Below are positions 27,377 to 34,539 of a stretch of 64,000 bases of DNA, piece by piece. Position 1 is the stretch's first letter; the number at the start of each line of letters is the position of its first letter. The stretch covers positions 62,001 through 126,000 of the forward strand of contig JAIXWX010000034.1 in the NCBI GenBank assembly GCA_027491075.1. Reading direction: 5' to 3'. The DNA is from Flavobacteriales bacterium (lineage in GTDB: Bacteria; Bacteroidota; Bacteroidia; Flavobacteriales_D; Sanyastnellaceae). The notes beneath the pieces are model-generated. The model worked only from the letters and a program-made list of their open reading frames with translations, did not search any database and had not been told where the DNA came from. A program made the translations under genes and the position numbers.

Positions 27377-28654
27377 TTATACTTTTTCTAACAGACCTTT
27401 TTCGACGAGTGCTTCCAATGGTTTTTTGAAGGAAAGCATATCTGCGCCATACTTCTCTGCTATGTCTAATAGGTCGTTTGAACCATCGCAAAAATTCAAT
27501 AGAAAAAGCATGCGATCTAGGAAATCTCGTGGACTTTCATGTGTCAGAGAGGAAGGATAAAGCCCCCTTTTACCCAATTGGGGTTCGCCATACATTAATG
27601 TATTTCGATAGAAGTCATTTAATTCTATAAGCTGAATGATATGAAAATAGGACGCAATACTTTCCCAAAGCGCATCGAAATCTATAAAACTCTTATTGTC
27701 TAATGAAGTATGGTAATAAGGGTATTCGTAGTAAGGAGTGCGCATTAAACTTCCTATGGGCAAATTAAAGCCGGGAGAACAATATTGTCTTTCATCGCTT
27801 CCATCTGGACGGAAATTTCGAACAATGCTGTTGGGAGCGGCGAATTTTAAATAGTGTTCCGCTGCTTTGTCGGAAGTACTGGATCCTCTTCGTGAACGTT
27901 TGTAGTGGTAAGGTCCAGCATCTCCACAGCAAGTGAGTACAAAACCCGCTTGAGTATGGTTTTTCATGTACTCCCCATGTTCATGCAGGTAGCAAATAGC
28001 ACCTATGGTCTCAGGAATGAATACAAACCTGTAGGTGTATTTTCTTTGGGAAAGATTCGCAATTTTGTGATATAAAAAAGCCAGTGCCAAAGGACCGGAA
28101 AGTTCATTGTTGGCCATACTTGGATGGCAGACATACGTAGAAAAAAGTACCTCTTTTTTGGATTCACCAGGAAGAATCAAATCTCCATAGGTCATTGAAC
28201 CTTGCTTTAATTCTGAATCAATGTACACTTGGTATTCTCCTGCTTCTAAATCTTGATAGTTATTGTAATCAATACAAAAACCCCAATTTTCTTTGTAATA
28301 GGAAGTAACATAAGGTATGGCTTCTGGAAGGTGCGGCAGGGTATGCAAGTGCTGTTTTAATTCCTCCAACGAGACTACTTTATTAATAGGAACGCTGTAA
28401 TTGACTACATGTAGATTGTTGACTTTGAAGTCGCATATGCGTCGGCCATTGGGATCAATGATGTAGGCTTCGCGTATGTTCCATTCTTTGGGAACCGTCC
28501 AATCAAAAACTTCTGTTCCTGTGGCTACTTCGTGTAATTCAAGTGGAATAACTTCACGGAGGATTTCTAAGGTTTGACGAAGTCCATCGCCAGTTATACT
28601 GCGACAGATAGGCCATAGCTTATCGAAGTAAGTTTCTAAATCCTCTTTTTTCAT
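27377..28654 (-). CDS. DUF4910/DUF2172 aminopeptidase-like zinc protein
   Basis: A 425-residue soluble protein of the DUF4910 family (formerly DUF2172), related in fold to M28 zinc aminopeptidases. LWPICRSITGDGLRQTL opens the domain; STYVCHPSMANNELSGPLA carries the putative metal-binding His and Asn/Glu, and FIPETIGAICYL and YYHTSLDN hold further ligands. The last 80 residues look like the winged-helix tail common in the family. Members recur in surface-polysaccharide and nonulosonic-acid clusters, but their substrate is unknown. The ATG overlaps the stop of the upstream SpsF-like gene by four bases, and it is the last gene of the Wzc-led operon. Confidence 0.85.
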   Translation of the reverse strand: MKKEDLETYFDKLWPICRSITGDGLRQTLEILREVIPLELHEVATGTEVFDWTVPKEWNIREAYIIDPNGRRICDFKVNNLHVVNYSVPINKVVSLEELKQHLHTLPHLPEAIPYVTSYYKENWGFCIDYNNYQDLEAGEYQVYIDSELKQGSMTYGDLILPGESKKEVLFSTYVCHPSMANNELSGPLALAFLYHKIANLSQRKYTYRFVFIPETIGAICYLHEHGEYMKNHTQAGFVLTCCGDAGPYHYKRSRRGSSTSDKAAEHYLKFAAPNSIVRNFRPDGSDERQYCSPGFNLPIGSLMRTPYYEYPYYHTSLDNKSFIDFDALWESIASYFHIIQLIELNDFYRNTLMYGEPQLGKRGLYPSSLTHESPRDFLDRMLFLLNFCDGSNDLLDIAEKYGADMLSFKKPLEALVEKGLLEKV

Positions 28655-29406
28655 CTGACTTTTTTGTCTTCTTTTAAACTTTTAATATATCCTTCTCCCT
28701 TCACACTGTCATTGTTTAAATTTAGCAAACCCGGATTTTTTTGAAGAAAAGCGATGAGTTCAGTAATGGTAAAATCATTGCCAAGTTGCTCGAATAGCGC
28801 ATTGTTTAGTGAAAAATCACTGGGCGTATCTACACTCAGTTTAAATGTGAAATCATCACTGAATTTCCTCCACCCACAAACAAATTTTCCAGATTTTTTA
28901 ATGTAGGGAGTAACATGTTCCCGCTCGCTCAGAAAAGAAGATTCTTTCCATGCTTCCACAAGGGAGGCGTAGGAGAATACTTCGGAGGTAATGCCGTCTT
29001 CGTAGTATTCCGGTCCTTGATTTCCATTAGAAAAATAATCTAACCGATATCGCTGGTATTCCCTTATTGTAAAATCTACAACTTCTCCATGATGCGTTGG
29101 ATTATCGCAGCAAATACGAACTAGAGTGGATGGGGTTTTTGCAAGAGTTAAAATAGCTTGATAGAATCGATCTAAAACATCCCATTCAGATCCTCTAAAA
29201 CATCGAACATTTCGCTTGGTACAAATAGCCTCAATAGCGGCATCTTCCAGATTATCGGTGGTTACCACGATCCATTCATCGACCAGTCGTGACTGTTGAA
29301 GTCGAGTCAAGCATAATTCCAGAAGAGTAGTGGTGCCAATGTTCATCAGTACCTTTCCCGGAAGACGAGTGCTTCCCATTCTGGCCTGTATGATACCGAC
29401 AATCAT
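28651..29406 (-). CDS. SpsF-like cytidylyltransferase-type nucleotidyltransferase
   Basis: A 251-residue protein opening with IGI-type IIQARMGSTRLPGKVL, the nucleotide-binding signature of the SpsF/CMP-NeuAc synthetase-like group, followed by VVTTDNLEDAAIE and VRICCDNPTHHGEVVD, which supply the acidic metal site. Such proteins activate an acid sugar with CTP or act in spore-coat-like polysaccharide synthesis. Its start overlaps the GT2 gene stop by four bases and its stop overlaps the DUF4910 start, so it is embedded in one operon. The sugar substrate is unknown; no sialic-acid synthase is in the window. Confidence 0.84.
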   Translation of the reverse strand: MIVGIIQARMGSTRLPGKVLMNIGTTTLLELCLTRLQQSRLVDEWIVVTTDNLEDAAIEAICTKRNVRCFRGSEWDVLDRFYQAILTLAKTPSTLVRICCDNPTHHGEVVDFTIREYQRYRLDYFSNGNQGPEYYEDGITSEVFSYASLVEAWKESSFLSEREHVTPYIKKSGKFVCGWRKFSDDFTFKLSVDTPSDFSLNNALFEQLGNDFTITELIAFLQKNPGLLNLNNDSVKGEGYIKSLKEDKKVR

Positions 29407-30044
29407 GAACGATGCTTGTTTTGCAGAAGGTCTTGATGTTTGTCCATTGCATCGGCATCTTTCGTTAGATTGCTATCGTGCATCCTATATCGATACAACG
29501 GAATAATTAGGTTGTAAATATTGTATTTCTCTGTCCAACGAATGCGTAAATCTTCTTCTTCTCTAGCTCGAAATTGTTCATCGTACAATCCAATCTTATA
29601 GAGAAAATCTTTTCTAAACATGATGCCGCAAGCGATGGGCTTTTCCTCTGCGCTAATATGTCCAATTCGGCCTCCTCTTTCGTCTACTAAGTAGTAGTCT
29701 GTAGAAACGGCATCTAGTCTATTATTTTCATCTAAAAATAACTTCTGAATTTTCAATAAATCTCTATGGATATAATCATCGGCATCAAGAAAAACGATGA
29801 ACTGGCCTTTTGCTTTTTTGATTCCAAAATTTCTTGCGCCCGCCAATCCAAGATTTTGCTCTAAATTGAAAACACGCACCTCTTCTTCATAATTGGCAAG
29901 AATTTCGGCAGTGTGATCAGAGGAGGCATCGTTCACCACGATGATCTCATATTCGCTCCTACCCAGTGATTGATCCAATGCACTTCTAATTGCCCTCTCA
30001 ACGTATTGGGCATAATTATGTGCCGTGATGATTATACTTACCAT
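29403..30044 (-). CDS. Glycosyltransferase family 2
   Basis: A 213-residue GT-A enzyme. VSIIITAHNYAQYVERAIRS is the family N-terminus, IIVVNDASSDHTAEIL binds the nucleotide, FIVFLDADDYIHRD carries the DXD metal motif, and AREEEDLRIRWTEKYN is the C-terminal acidic catalytic segment. It adds one sugar to a growing surface glycan on the cytoplasmic face. It is short for GT2 proteins but looks complete. It starts six bases after the Wzc-like gene stop and overlaps the next gene by four bases. Confidence 0.9.
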   Translation of the reverse strand: MVSIIITAHNYAQYVERAIRSALDQSLGRSEYEIIVVNDASSDHTAEILANYEEEVRVFNLEQNLGLAGARNFGIKKAKGQFIVFLDADDYIHRDLLKIQKLFLDENNRLDAVSTDYYLVDERGGRIGHISAEEKPIACGIMFRKDFLYKIGLYDEQFRAREEEDLRIRWTEKYNIYNLIIPLYRYRMHDSNLTKDADAMDKHQDLLQNKHRS

Positions 30045-30050
30045 GCGCTA

Positions 30051-32471
30051 CTATTTCGGTTTGCGTTTACCTTTCTTCTTATCGTCCTTATCAAATTCAC
30101 CATAGCCGCCATAAGTGTAACCATAGCCGTAGCCGTAGCCATAGCCGTAGCCATAACCATAGCCATACTTATAGGCATATTTTCCGTAATAGTATTTCCA
30201 GCGCTTCTGTTTGATGTTGTTCAACATCAATAGACAGTTTTCAATATTGTTTTGACGCAACAAATCTTCCAAGTACCGGACACCTTGCTTAGTAGCCTTC
30301 TCAGTATTCAGAATGAATATTCCTAAATCCACTTTCTTGATCAGAATCAATGAGTCACTAATCAAAGAAATCGGCGGAGTATCAATGATGATGTAATCAT
30401 AGATAAGCTTGTTCTCTTCGATCAATTCATCTACTTTGGAACTCATTACCAATTCGGAAGCATTAGGAGGAATAGGTCCTGCAGGTATCACATCTAGATT
30501 TTCGATCTGCGTTGGCACAACGGAATCTTTATAATTCGTTCTGTTGATCAAATAACTAGAGATACCGCTCACATTCTCAATTCCAAAGATCTTGTGAGCT
30601 TTCGGTTTATGTAAGTCAAAGTCGAGCAATAGTACTTTTTTGGAAGCCTTTGCTAAAACACTGCCTAGGTTCACACTCACAAATGTTTTTCCTTCCCCGG
30701 GATGAAGTGAAGAAACCATTATTACTTTAGGACCTTCCGTATTAAGAACATATTGAAGATTGGTTCGAATACTTCTGAAAGCCTCTGAGACATTCCCGCG
30801 TGGATTATTGATGAGGGCAATCGGTTCCACATCAATGTCTGGGTGATTGGGAATACCTCCAAGAATATTGATCTTGGTCAAGCTCTTGAGTTCTGCGGTA
30901 TTTTCAATTCGTTCGAAGAACAGCATTCTGATGAAACCTACCAAGAGCGCAAGGCCGAGAGCAATTCCTAATGCCAAATACATTGCTGCTTTTTTATCGG
31001 GGCCTACAACCCCCAATGAACGGGCGGTTTCAATAACGCTGGTTTGCGGGATAATAGCAGCTCGTGCAATAACGGTATTGGCTTTTTTCTCTAAAAGAAA
31101 TGTATATAAACCTTCGTTTACTGTCAATTTACGTTCAATACTCAAAAGGTCTCTCTCTGATTGGGGGATATTCTTTAGTAGATCCTCTAATCGAAACACT
31201 TCACTCTGCACATCTTGTTGGCGTTCCTCCATGGCTTTCTTGGCGTCGCGAGTGTAACGGTAAATATTGTTTTTCACCAACTTGATTGAACTATCTACCC
31301 GCGCCAAGCGGCGATCGCTGTCTTTATAGTCTACTACCAATTCTGATCTTTTTACACGCAATTCAAATAATTGCATAATGAGATCTTTTAAAAGATTGTC
31401 TTCTTTTTCCAAATAGGTGAGAGGAGGTAGCACCGGACTTTCTCGCTCTCTGTATAAGAACTCTTCAAGCCCTTTCAAGGCTTCATAGCGCAGTCGGAGT
31501 TGTTGTTGCTCCAACTCTACCTTGGTCAATTGTTCGAATGCAGCCGACTGCTCCCTGTTCAAGTCAAGAATTTCTCTTTGCTCCTTATAAGAGTTCAGAG
31601 AACCTTCTAATGAGTCAAGAATATGAGTGATTTCTGCCAACTGTAAATCAATGAATCTCTCTGTGTTTTTGTTGATGGTGATTTGGTTGGTAAGGGTGAA
31701 ATCGATGTATTCTTTGGCCAAAGTGTCTAGGAACATTTTTGCACGAGATGGCAATTCGTCCTTTAGTGTGAGCGTCAGAATACTGGTGTATTCCATATTT
31801 TCAATGCTCAAATTGCCTTTGTACTTGTTTACCAAATACTGTGGAGAGTGCACCTTGAATTGGAAATTCTGTTCTTGCACTGTGCGCAACCACGTTTCAT
31901 CCAAGCGAGGAGATAATTCTACTTGAATCGCAAAATTGACATCCTCATGGTATTTTCCAAATTCAAGTTCGTAGGTCTGTTTTTTGTTTTGTAATTGATA
32001 GCTGAGCTCATAACGTTTCAAGTCAAGCACCCTCAAATTGAAAGGAATATTGAACAATGCAGGGTCTAGACGTCTCCAATCACATTTGATGTTGATCGCG
32101 TCGAAATGGTCTACTTGCAATACTTTCAAGCGGCCTACCAAGTAGTAGGATTGAGAATAATCTACTTTCTCCAAAACACGATTGAGCATGTCATAAGAAG
32201 AAAGAATTCTCTTTTGATTGGTGATGTCTTGAAGGACTGAATAATAACCTAAATTGTTAAGAAGCTTGGTTTGATAGTCATAGGTTTCGGATGACTTTAA
32301 AAGGATTTCTGTTTTGGCAGCATAAATACTCTGCTTTCGGTGATTGAGCACATAGGCAATCACGAACGCGATTAAACAGAATCCCATCATGAGATACCAG
32401 TTCTTCCCAATAAACTTAATAATAGGTCTTAAATCATCTGCGTCGAGAAAACTGGTCTTGGCTTGTGACAT
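30051..32471 (-). CDS. Wzc-like polysaccharide chain-length tyrosine autokinase
   Basis: An 806-residue inner-membrane protein that controls export and polymer length of capsule or exopolysaccharide. It has an N-terminal Wzz domain between two membrane helices (about residues 30-50 and 500-520), a long coiled-coil periplasmic part, and a cytoplasmic BY-kinase: Walker A SSLHPGEGKTFVSVNLG, Walker A' VLLLDFDLHKPK, Walker B YDYIIIDTPPIS. The C-terminal tail is an exceptional Tyr-Gly tract, the expected autophosphorylation cluster. It heads an operon with a GT2, an SpsF-like and a DUF4910 gene, and faces an exosortase operon across a shared promoter region. Confidence 0.92.
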   Translation of the reverse strand: MSQAKTSFLDADDLRPIIKFIGKNWYLMMGFCLIAFVIAYVLNHRKQSIYAAKTEILLKSSETYDYQTKLLNNLGYYSVLQDITNQKRILSSYDMLNRVLEKVDYSQSYYLVGRLKVLQVDHFDAINIKCDWRRLDPALFNIPFNLRVLDLKRYELSYQLQNKKQTYELEFGKYHEDVNFAIQVELSPRLDETWLRTVQEQNFQFKVHSPQYLVNKYKGNLSIENMEYTSILTLTLKDELPSRAKMFLDTLAKEYIDFTLTNQITINKNTERFIDLQLAEITHILDSLEGSLNSYKEQREILDLNREQSAAFEQLTKVELEQQQLRLRYEALKGLEEFLYRERESPVLPPLTYLEKEDNLLKDLIMQLFELRVKRSELVVDYKDSDRRLARVDSSIKLVKNNIYRYTRDAKKAMEERQQDVQSEVFRLEDLLKNIPQSERDLLSIERKLTVNEGLYTFLLEKKANTVIARAAIIPQTSVIETARSLGVVGPDKKAAMYLALGIALGLALLVGFIRMLFFERIENTAELKSLTKINILGGIPNHPDIDVEPIALINNPRGNVSEAFRSIRTNLQYVLNTEGPKVIMVSSLHPGEGKTFVSVNLGSVLAKASKKVLLLDFDLHKPKAHKIFGIENVSGISSYLINRTNYKDSVVPTQIENLDVIPAGPIPPNASELVMSSKVDELIEENKLIYDYIIIDTPPISLISDSLILIKKVDLGIFILNTEKATKQGVRYLEDLLRQNNIENCLLMLNNIKQKRWKYYYGKYAYKYGYGYGYGYGYGYGYGYTYGGYGEFDKDDKKKGKRKPK
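30121..30168 (-). repeat. Eight tandem TAYGGY hexamers coding for a Tyr-Gly tract
   Basis: Eight consecutive hexamers of the type CCATAG/CCGTAG (plus strand) encode alternating Tyr-Gly near the C-terminus of the Wzc-like kinase. Third-position T/C variation means the repeats are not identical copies, but slipped-strand length variation is still possible and would change the number of phosphorylatable tyrosines. Confidence 0.85.
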
Positions 32472-32495
32472 CGGCTAGAATTAGTGTACGGAGGG

Positions 32496-32503
32496 CAAAT
32501 ATA
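32496..32503 (-). promoter_or_regulatory. -7 element TATATTTG for the Wzc-led operon
   Basis: On the minus strand the octamer TATATTTG matches TAnnTTTG exactly and lies 24 bases before the ATG at 32471. The -33 region does not contain a clear TTG, so strength is uncertain. Confidence 0.5.
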
Positions 32504-32580
32504 ATAGGGAATGGGCACATTTATCGGTCATTATCATGAATCAAATTCAAACTGAATGGTGCGCCATTGAAATTTCTGTC

Positions 32581-32588
32581 TATTTTTG
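32581..32588 (+). promoter_or_regulatory. -7 element TATTTTTG for the exosortase operon
   Basis: TATTTTTG matches TAnnTTTG exactly and ends 26 bases before the ATG at 32615. It is divergent from the -7 element of the Wzc-led operon, about 78 bases away, so the polysaccharide and exosortase operons share one control region. Confidence 0.5.
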
Positions 32589-32614
32589 TTGAGCCTTAGT
32601 TATAGAGTCACTCG

Positions 32615-32836
32615 ATGAAAACACTGAAGTTAATTGTTTTAATAGCTATATTGTTAGCACCAGCATTGCTAATGGCTCAGCCACCAGATCCTCCTGGAGG
32701 AGGCTCTCCTCCTTGCGGCCCTCCGTTTGGTCCAGCGTGCATCCCCATTGACGGCGGAATAGGATTTCTGATCGCAGCGGGTGTGGCATTGGGTGGAAAA
32801 AAGGCGTATGACATGGCTCGCAGTAAATCGAAATAA
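32615..32836 (+). CDS. PID-CTERM exosortase substrate (73 residues)
   Basis: A tiny exported protein: signal peptide (residues 1-21, cleavage after LMA), a Pro/Gly-rich spacer 22-43 with Cys34 and Cys42, then the sorting signal PIDGG (44-48), a hydrophobic helix (about 49-61) and a basic tail (KKAYDMARSKSK). This tripartite C-terminus is the PID-CTERM signal of Bacteroidota exosortase systems. After both processing steps only about 22-24 residues would remain, possibly with one disulfide. The stop overlaps the exosortase ATG by one base, so it is almost certainly the cognate substrate. The function of the peptide is unknown. Confidence 0.82.
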   Translation: MKTLKLIVLIAILLAPALLMAQPPDPPGGGSPPCGPPFGPACIPIDGGIGFLIAAGVALGGKKAYDMARSKSK

Positions 32837-33360
32837 TGTTTCGAGGATTATTTCAAAATCCATTCTCCAGGTTCTTAATTCTTAGTAGTATCCTCTATTT
32901 GAGTTGGTACTTCACTTATGAGTTCTATCTAAAGGATCAAACTTTACTCAACGAATACGTCATCGACCATATCGTACGCAGTTCCGAGGCCATCCTCCGA
33001 TTCATGGGCTATGATTTGAATTACTACGATGATGGCAACTTAAGAGTCAGGCTTGGAATCCTTGGTAGCGGAGGAGTGGTGATCGGTGCACCTTGCGACG
33101 GGATTGTTCTACTTGCTCTCTTCACGGTTTTCATGATTGCCTACGCGGGCCCTCTGAAACACAAAGTGTGGTATCTACCCATGGGTTTGCTGGTGATCCA
33201 TTGGCTAAATATTGGTAGGGTTGTAGCATTGTCAATAATTGTAGCGACTTCGAGAGAGTGGTTTACATTTAACCATGATTATACCTTTACCTTATTGGTA
33301 TATGCTGTGGTATTCTTGCTATGGTATATTTGGATTATAAAATTCTCTGGAAAAAAATGA
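32836..33360 (+). CDS. Exosortase, XrtX-like
   Basis: A 174-residue integral membrane transpeptidase-like protein. The catalytic triad of exosortases is visible: Cys87 in GAPCDGIVLLALF, Arg128 in NIGRVVALSI and His147 in FNHDYTFTLLVY, each near the end of a membrane helix. Exosortases cut their substrates at a C-terminal motif, probably joining them to a lipid or glycan. The name XrtX is from memory of the PID-CTERM pairing and is less certain than the exosortase fold; XrtF is the alternative. It lies between its likely substrate and an associated membrane protein, with one-base and four-base overlaps. Confidence 0.88.
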   Translation: MFRGLFQNPFSRFLILSSILYLSWYFTYEFYLKDQTLLNEYVIDHIVRSSEAILRFMGYDLNYYDDGNLRVRLGILGSGGVVIGAPCDGIVLLALFTVFMIAYAGPLKHKVWYLPMGLLVIHWLNIGRVVALSIIVATSREWFTFNHDYTFTLLVYAVVFLLWYIWIIKFSGKK

Positions 33361-33890
33361 GTCGTATCCAGTGGTTTTTTATAGTTGTATGTATGATATC
33401 CATGGGTTTTTTTCAAGAATGGGTCAAAGTGAACATTAATTTTACCCTAGAGCAAGCCCCGCGAGTGGATGGTTTCTATTCTTATACGCATGAAGAAAGA
33501 AGTACATACCTAGAAGAGTTGAGGAGAAATAGGCCTTTTGATTATTATCATAGCCACTATCCCATAAAGGCTTTACAATATTTCAACGAGGGAAGTTTGA
33601 GAAAATTGAAATGGGTGATGACGGTTGTTTTTGTAGGGTGGTTTTATTGGATCAACAGATGGTTGGTGAGCAAGTTAATAAAAGATCCGAGGGGCAGGAG
33701 ATGGTTGTTGACGACTTACGTGCTTTCTTTTATCGGAGCCTTCATTATTTACACAATGGGATGGGTTTTTGGATCTAATGATTTATTTTATAACATTAGT
33801 AGAAAGATGGTTGGTGCGTTGCAATCCCCGGTGCCCTTGATGATGAATTGGGCAGGGTGGCAACTTTACGTTCAACAAAGAAAACAATGA
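33357..33890 (+). CDS. Exosortase-associated membrane protein
   Basis: A 177-residue membrane protein starting at ATG 33357, which overlaps the exosortase stop by four bases. There is one N-terminal helix (WFFIVVCMISMGFF), a soluble loop of about 60 residues rich in charged and aromatic residues (NINFTLEQAPRVDGFYSY), and three further helices. The pattern fits the XrtX-associated membrane protein usually found beside this exosortase; I have not verified this. Its role is unknown, perhaps presenting substrate or lipid. It has no catalytic motif I recognise. Confidence 0.72.
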   Translation: MSRIQWFFIVVCMISMGFFQEWVKVNINFTLEQAPRVDGFYSYTHEERSTYLEELRRNRPFDYYHSHYPIKALQYFNEGSLRKLKWVMTVVFVGWFYWINRWLVSKLIKDPRGRRWLLTTYVLSFIGAFIIYTMGWVFGSNDLFYNISRKMVGALQSPVPLMMNWAGWQLYVQQRKQ

Positions 33891-34375
33891 ATACTGAGAT
33901 ATCAATGGATTTGCCTGATACTGCCCGCGTATGGGTTTATATTGCTAATAGGGCACTGAGCAATGCTGAGGTGGAGAAAAGTAAGTCACTTTTGGTAGAT
34001 TTCATGAAGGGGTGGACTGCTCATGGCGCTGCGTTGACCGCTGATGCAACAGTGTTGTACAATCGCTTTGTGATACTTTCTGTGGATGAAAAAAGAGCAT
34101 TGGCAAGCGGTTGTAGTATTGATAAAAGTGTTCATTTTATGAAATCTCTGGGAGAAATTCTGGGAGTAGATTTTTTTGATAGAATGTTGACGCCATACTT
34201 AGATAATGAGACCATTCAATGCGTAGGACTTCATCAATTTTGGGCACTCAGAAAAGCCGGTGTAGTAACTGATGAGACGATTGTTTTTAATCCACTTGCA
34301 AAATCGTTAGGGGAGTTTCGTCAGCAGTGGGTAATTCCATTCAAAAATTCTTGGCACGCAGAAATGTGGAAATAA
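33887..34375 (+). CDS. Conserved Bacteroidota protein of unknown function
   Basis: A 162-residue soluble protein containing ARVWVYIANRALSNAE, YNRFVILSVDE and ASGCSIDKSVHFMKSLG, strongly conserved in Bacteroidota from memory and sometimes annotated as an ABC transporter ATPase although no Walker motif is present. I reject that label. The conserved Cys in SGCSID and the charged pocket might be functional. Its ATG overlaps the upstream stop by four bases, making it the last gene of the exosortase operon, but it is widespread outside such operons, so it may be a passenger. Confidence 0.7.
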   Translation: MNTEISMDLPDTARVWVYIANRALSNAEVEKSKSLLVDFMKGWTAHGAALTADATVLYNRFVILSVDEKRALASGCSIDKSVHFMKSLGEILGVDFFDRMLTPYLDNETIQCVGLHQFWALRKAGVVTDETIVFNPLAKSLGEFRQQWVIPFKNSWHAEMWK

Positions 34376-34384
34376 CAAATTAGG

Positions 34385-34477
34385 CTTGCACTTTCAACTT
34401 CAATCATTTTTTTAATCAAATTCTTGCACGGTATTCAAAAGATACTAAATTAGACCCTGCTATCTCTTGGGTGCAAG
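34385..34477. promoter_or_regulatory. Three copies of CTTGCAC/GTGCAAG upstream of the P-domain protein gene
   Basis: CTTGCAC occurs at 34385-34391 and 34423-34429, and its exact complement GTGCAAG at 34471-34477, all within the 164-base gap before the gene at 34540. This could be a cluster of transcription factor sites. No match to a known Bacteroidota box is claimed. Confidence 0.3.
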
Positions 34478-34539
34478 TCTTTGTGCTTAAAAAAAATAGC
34501 TTGACCTTTATAAACCGTTAGTAACCAAAACCAAACCAA

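Noticed and set aside
27291-27491. Upstream extension of clpP by 67 codons
   Set aside because: Basic low-complexity residues, not part of the family, and it overlaps the 3' end of the DUF4910 gene; the ATG at 27290 fits.
30121-30168. Short hexamer array as a CRISPR-like or regulatory repeat
   Set aside because: It lies in frame within the kinase coding sequence and encodes Tyr-Gly.
30966-31257. Plus-strand frames within the Wzc-like gene
   Set aside because: Antisense shadows without start context or homology; the minus-strand frame is complete.
33887-34375. ABC transporter ATPase label sometimes given to this family
   Set aside because: No Walker A, Walker B or signature motif in the 162 residues.
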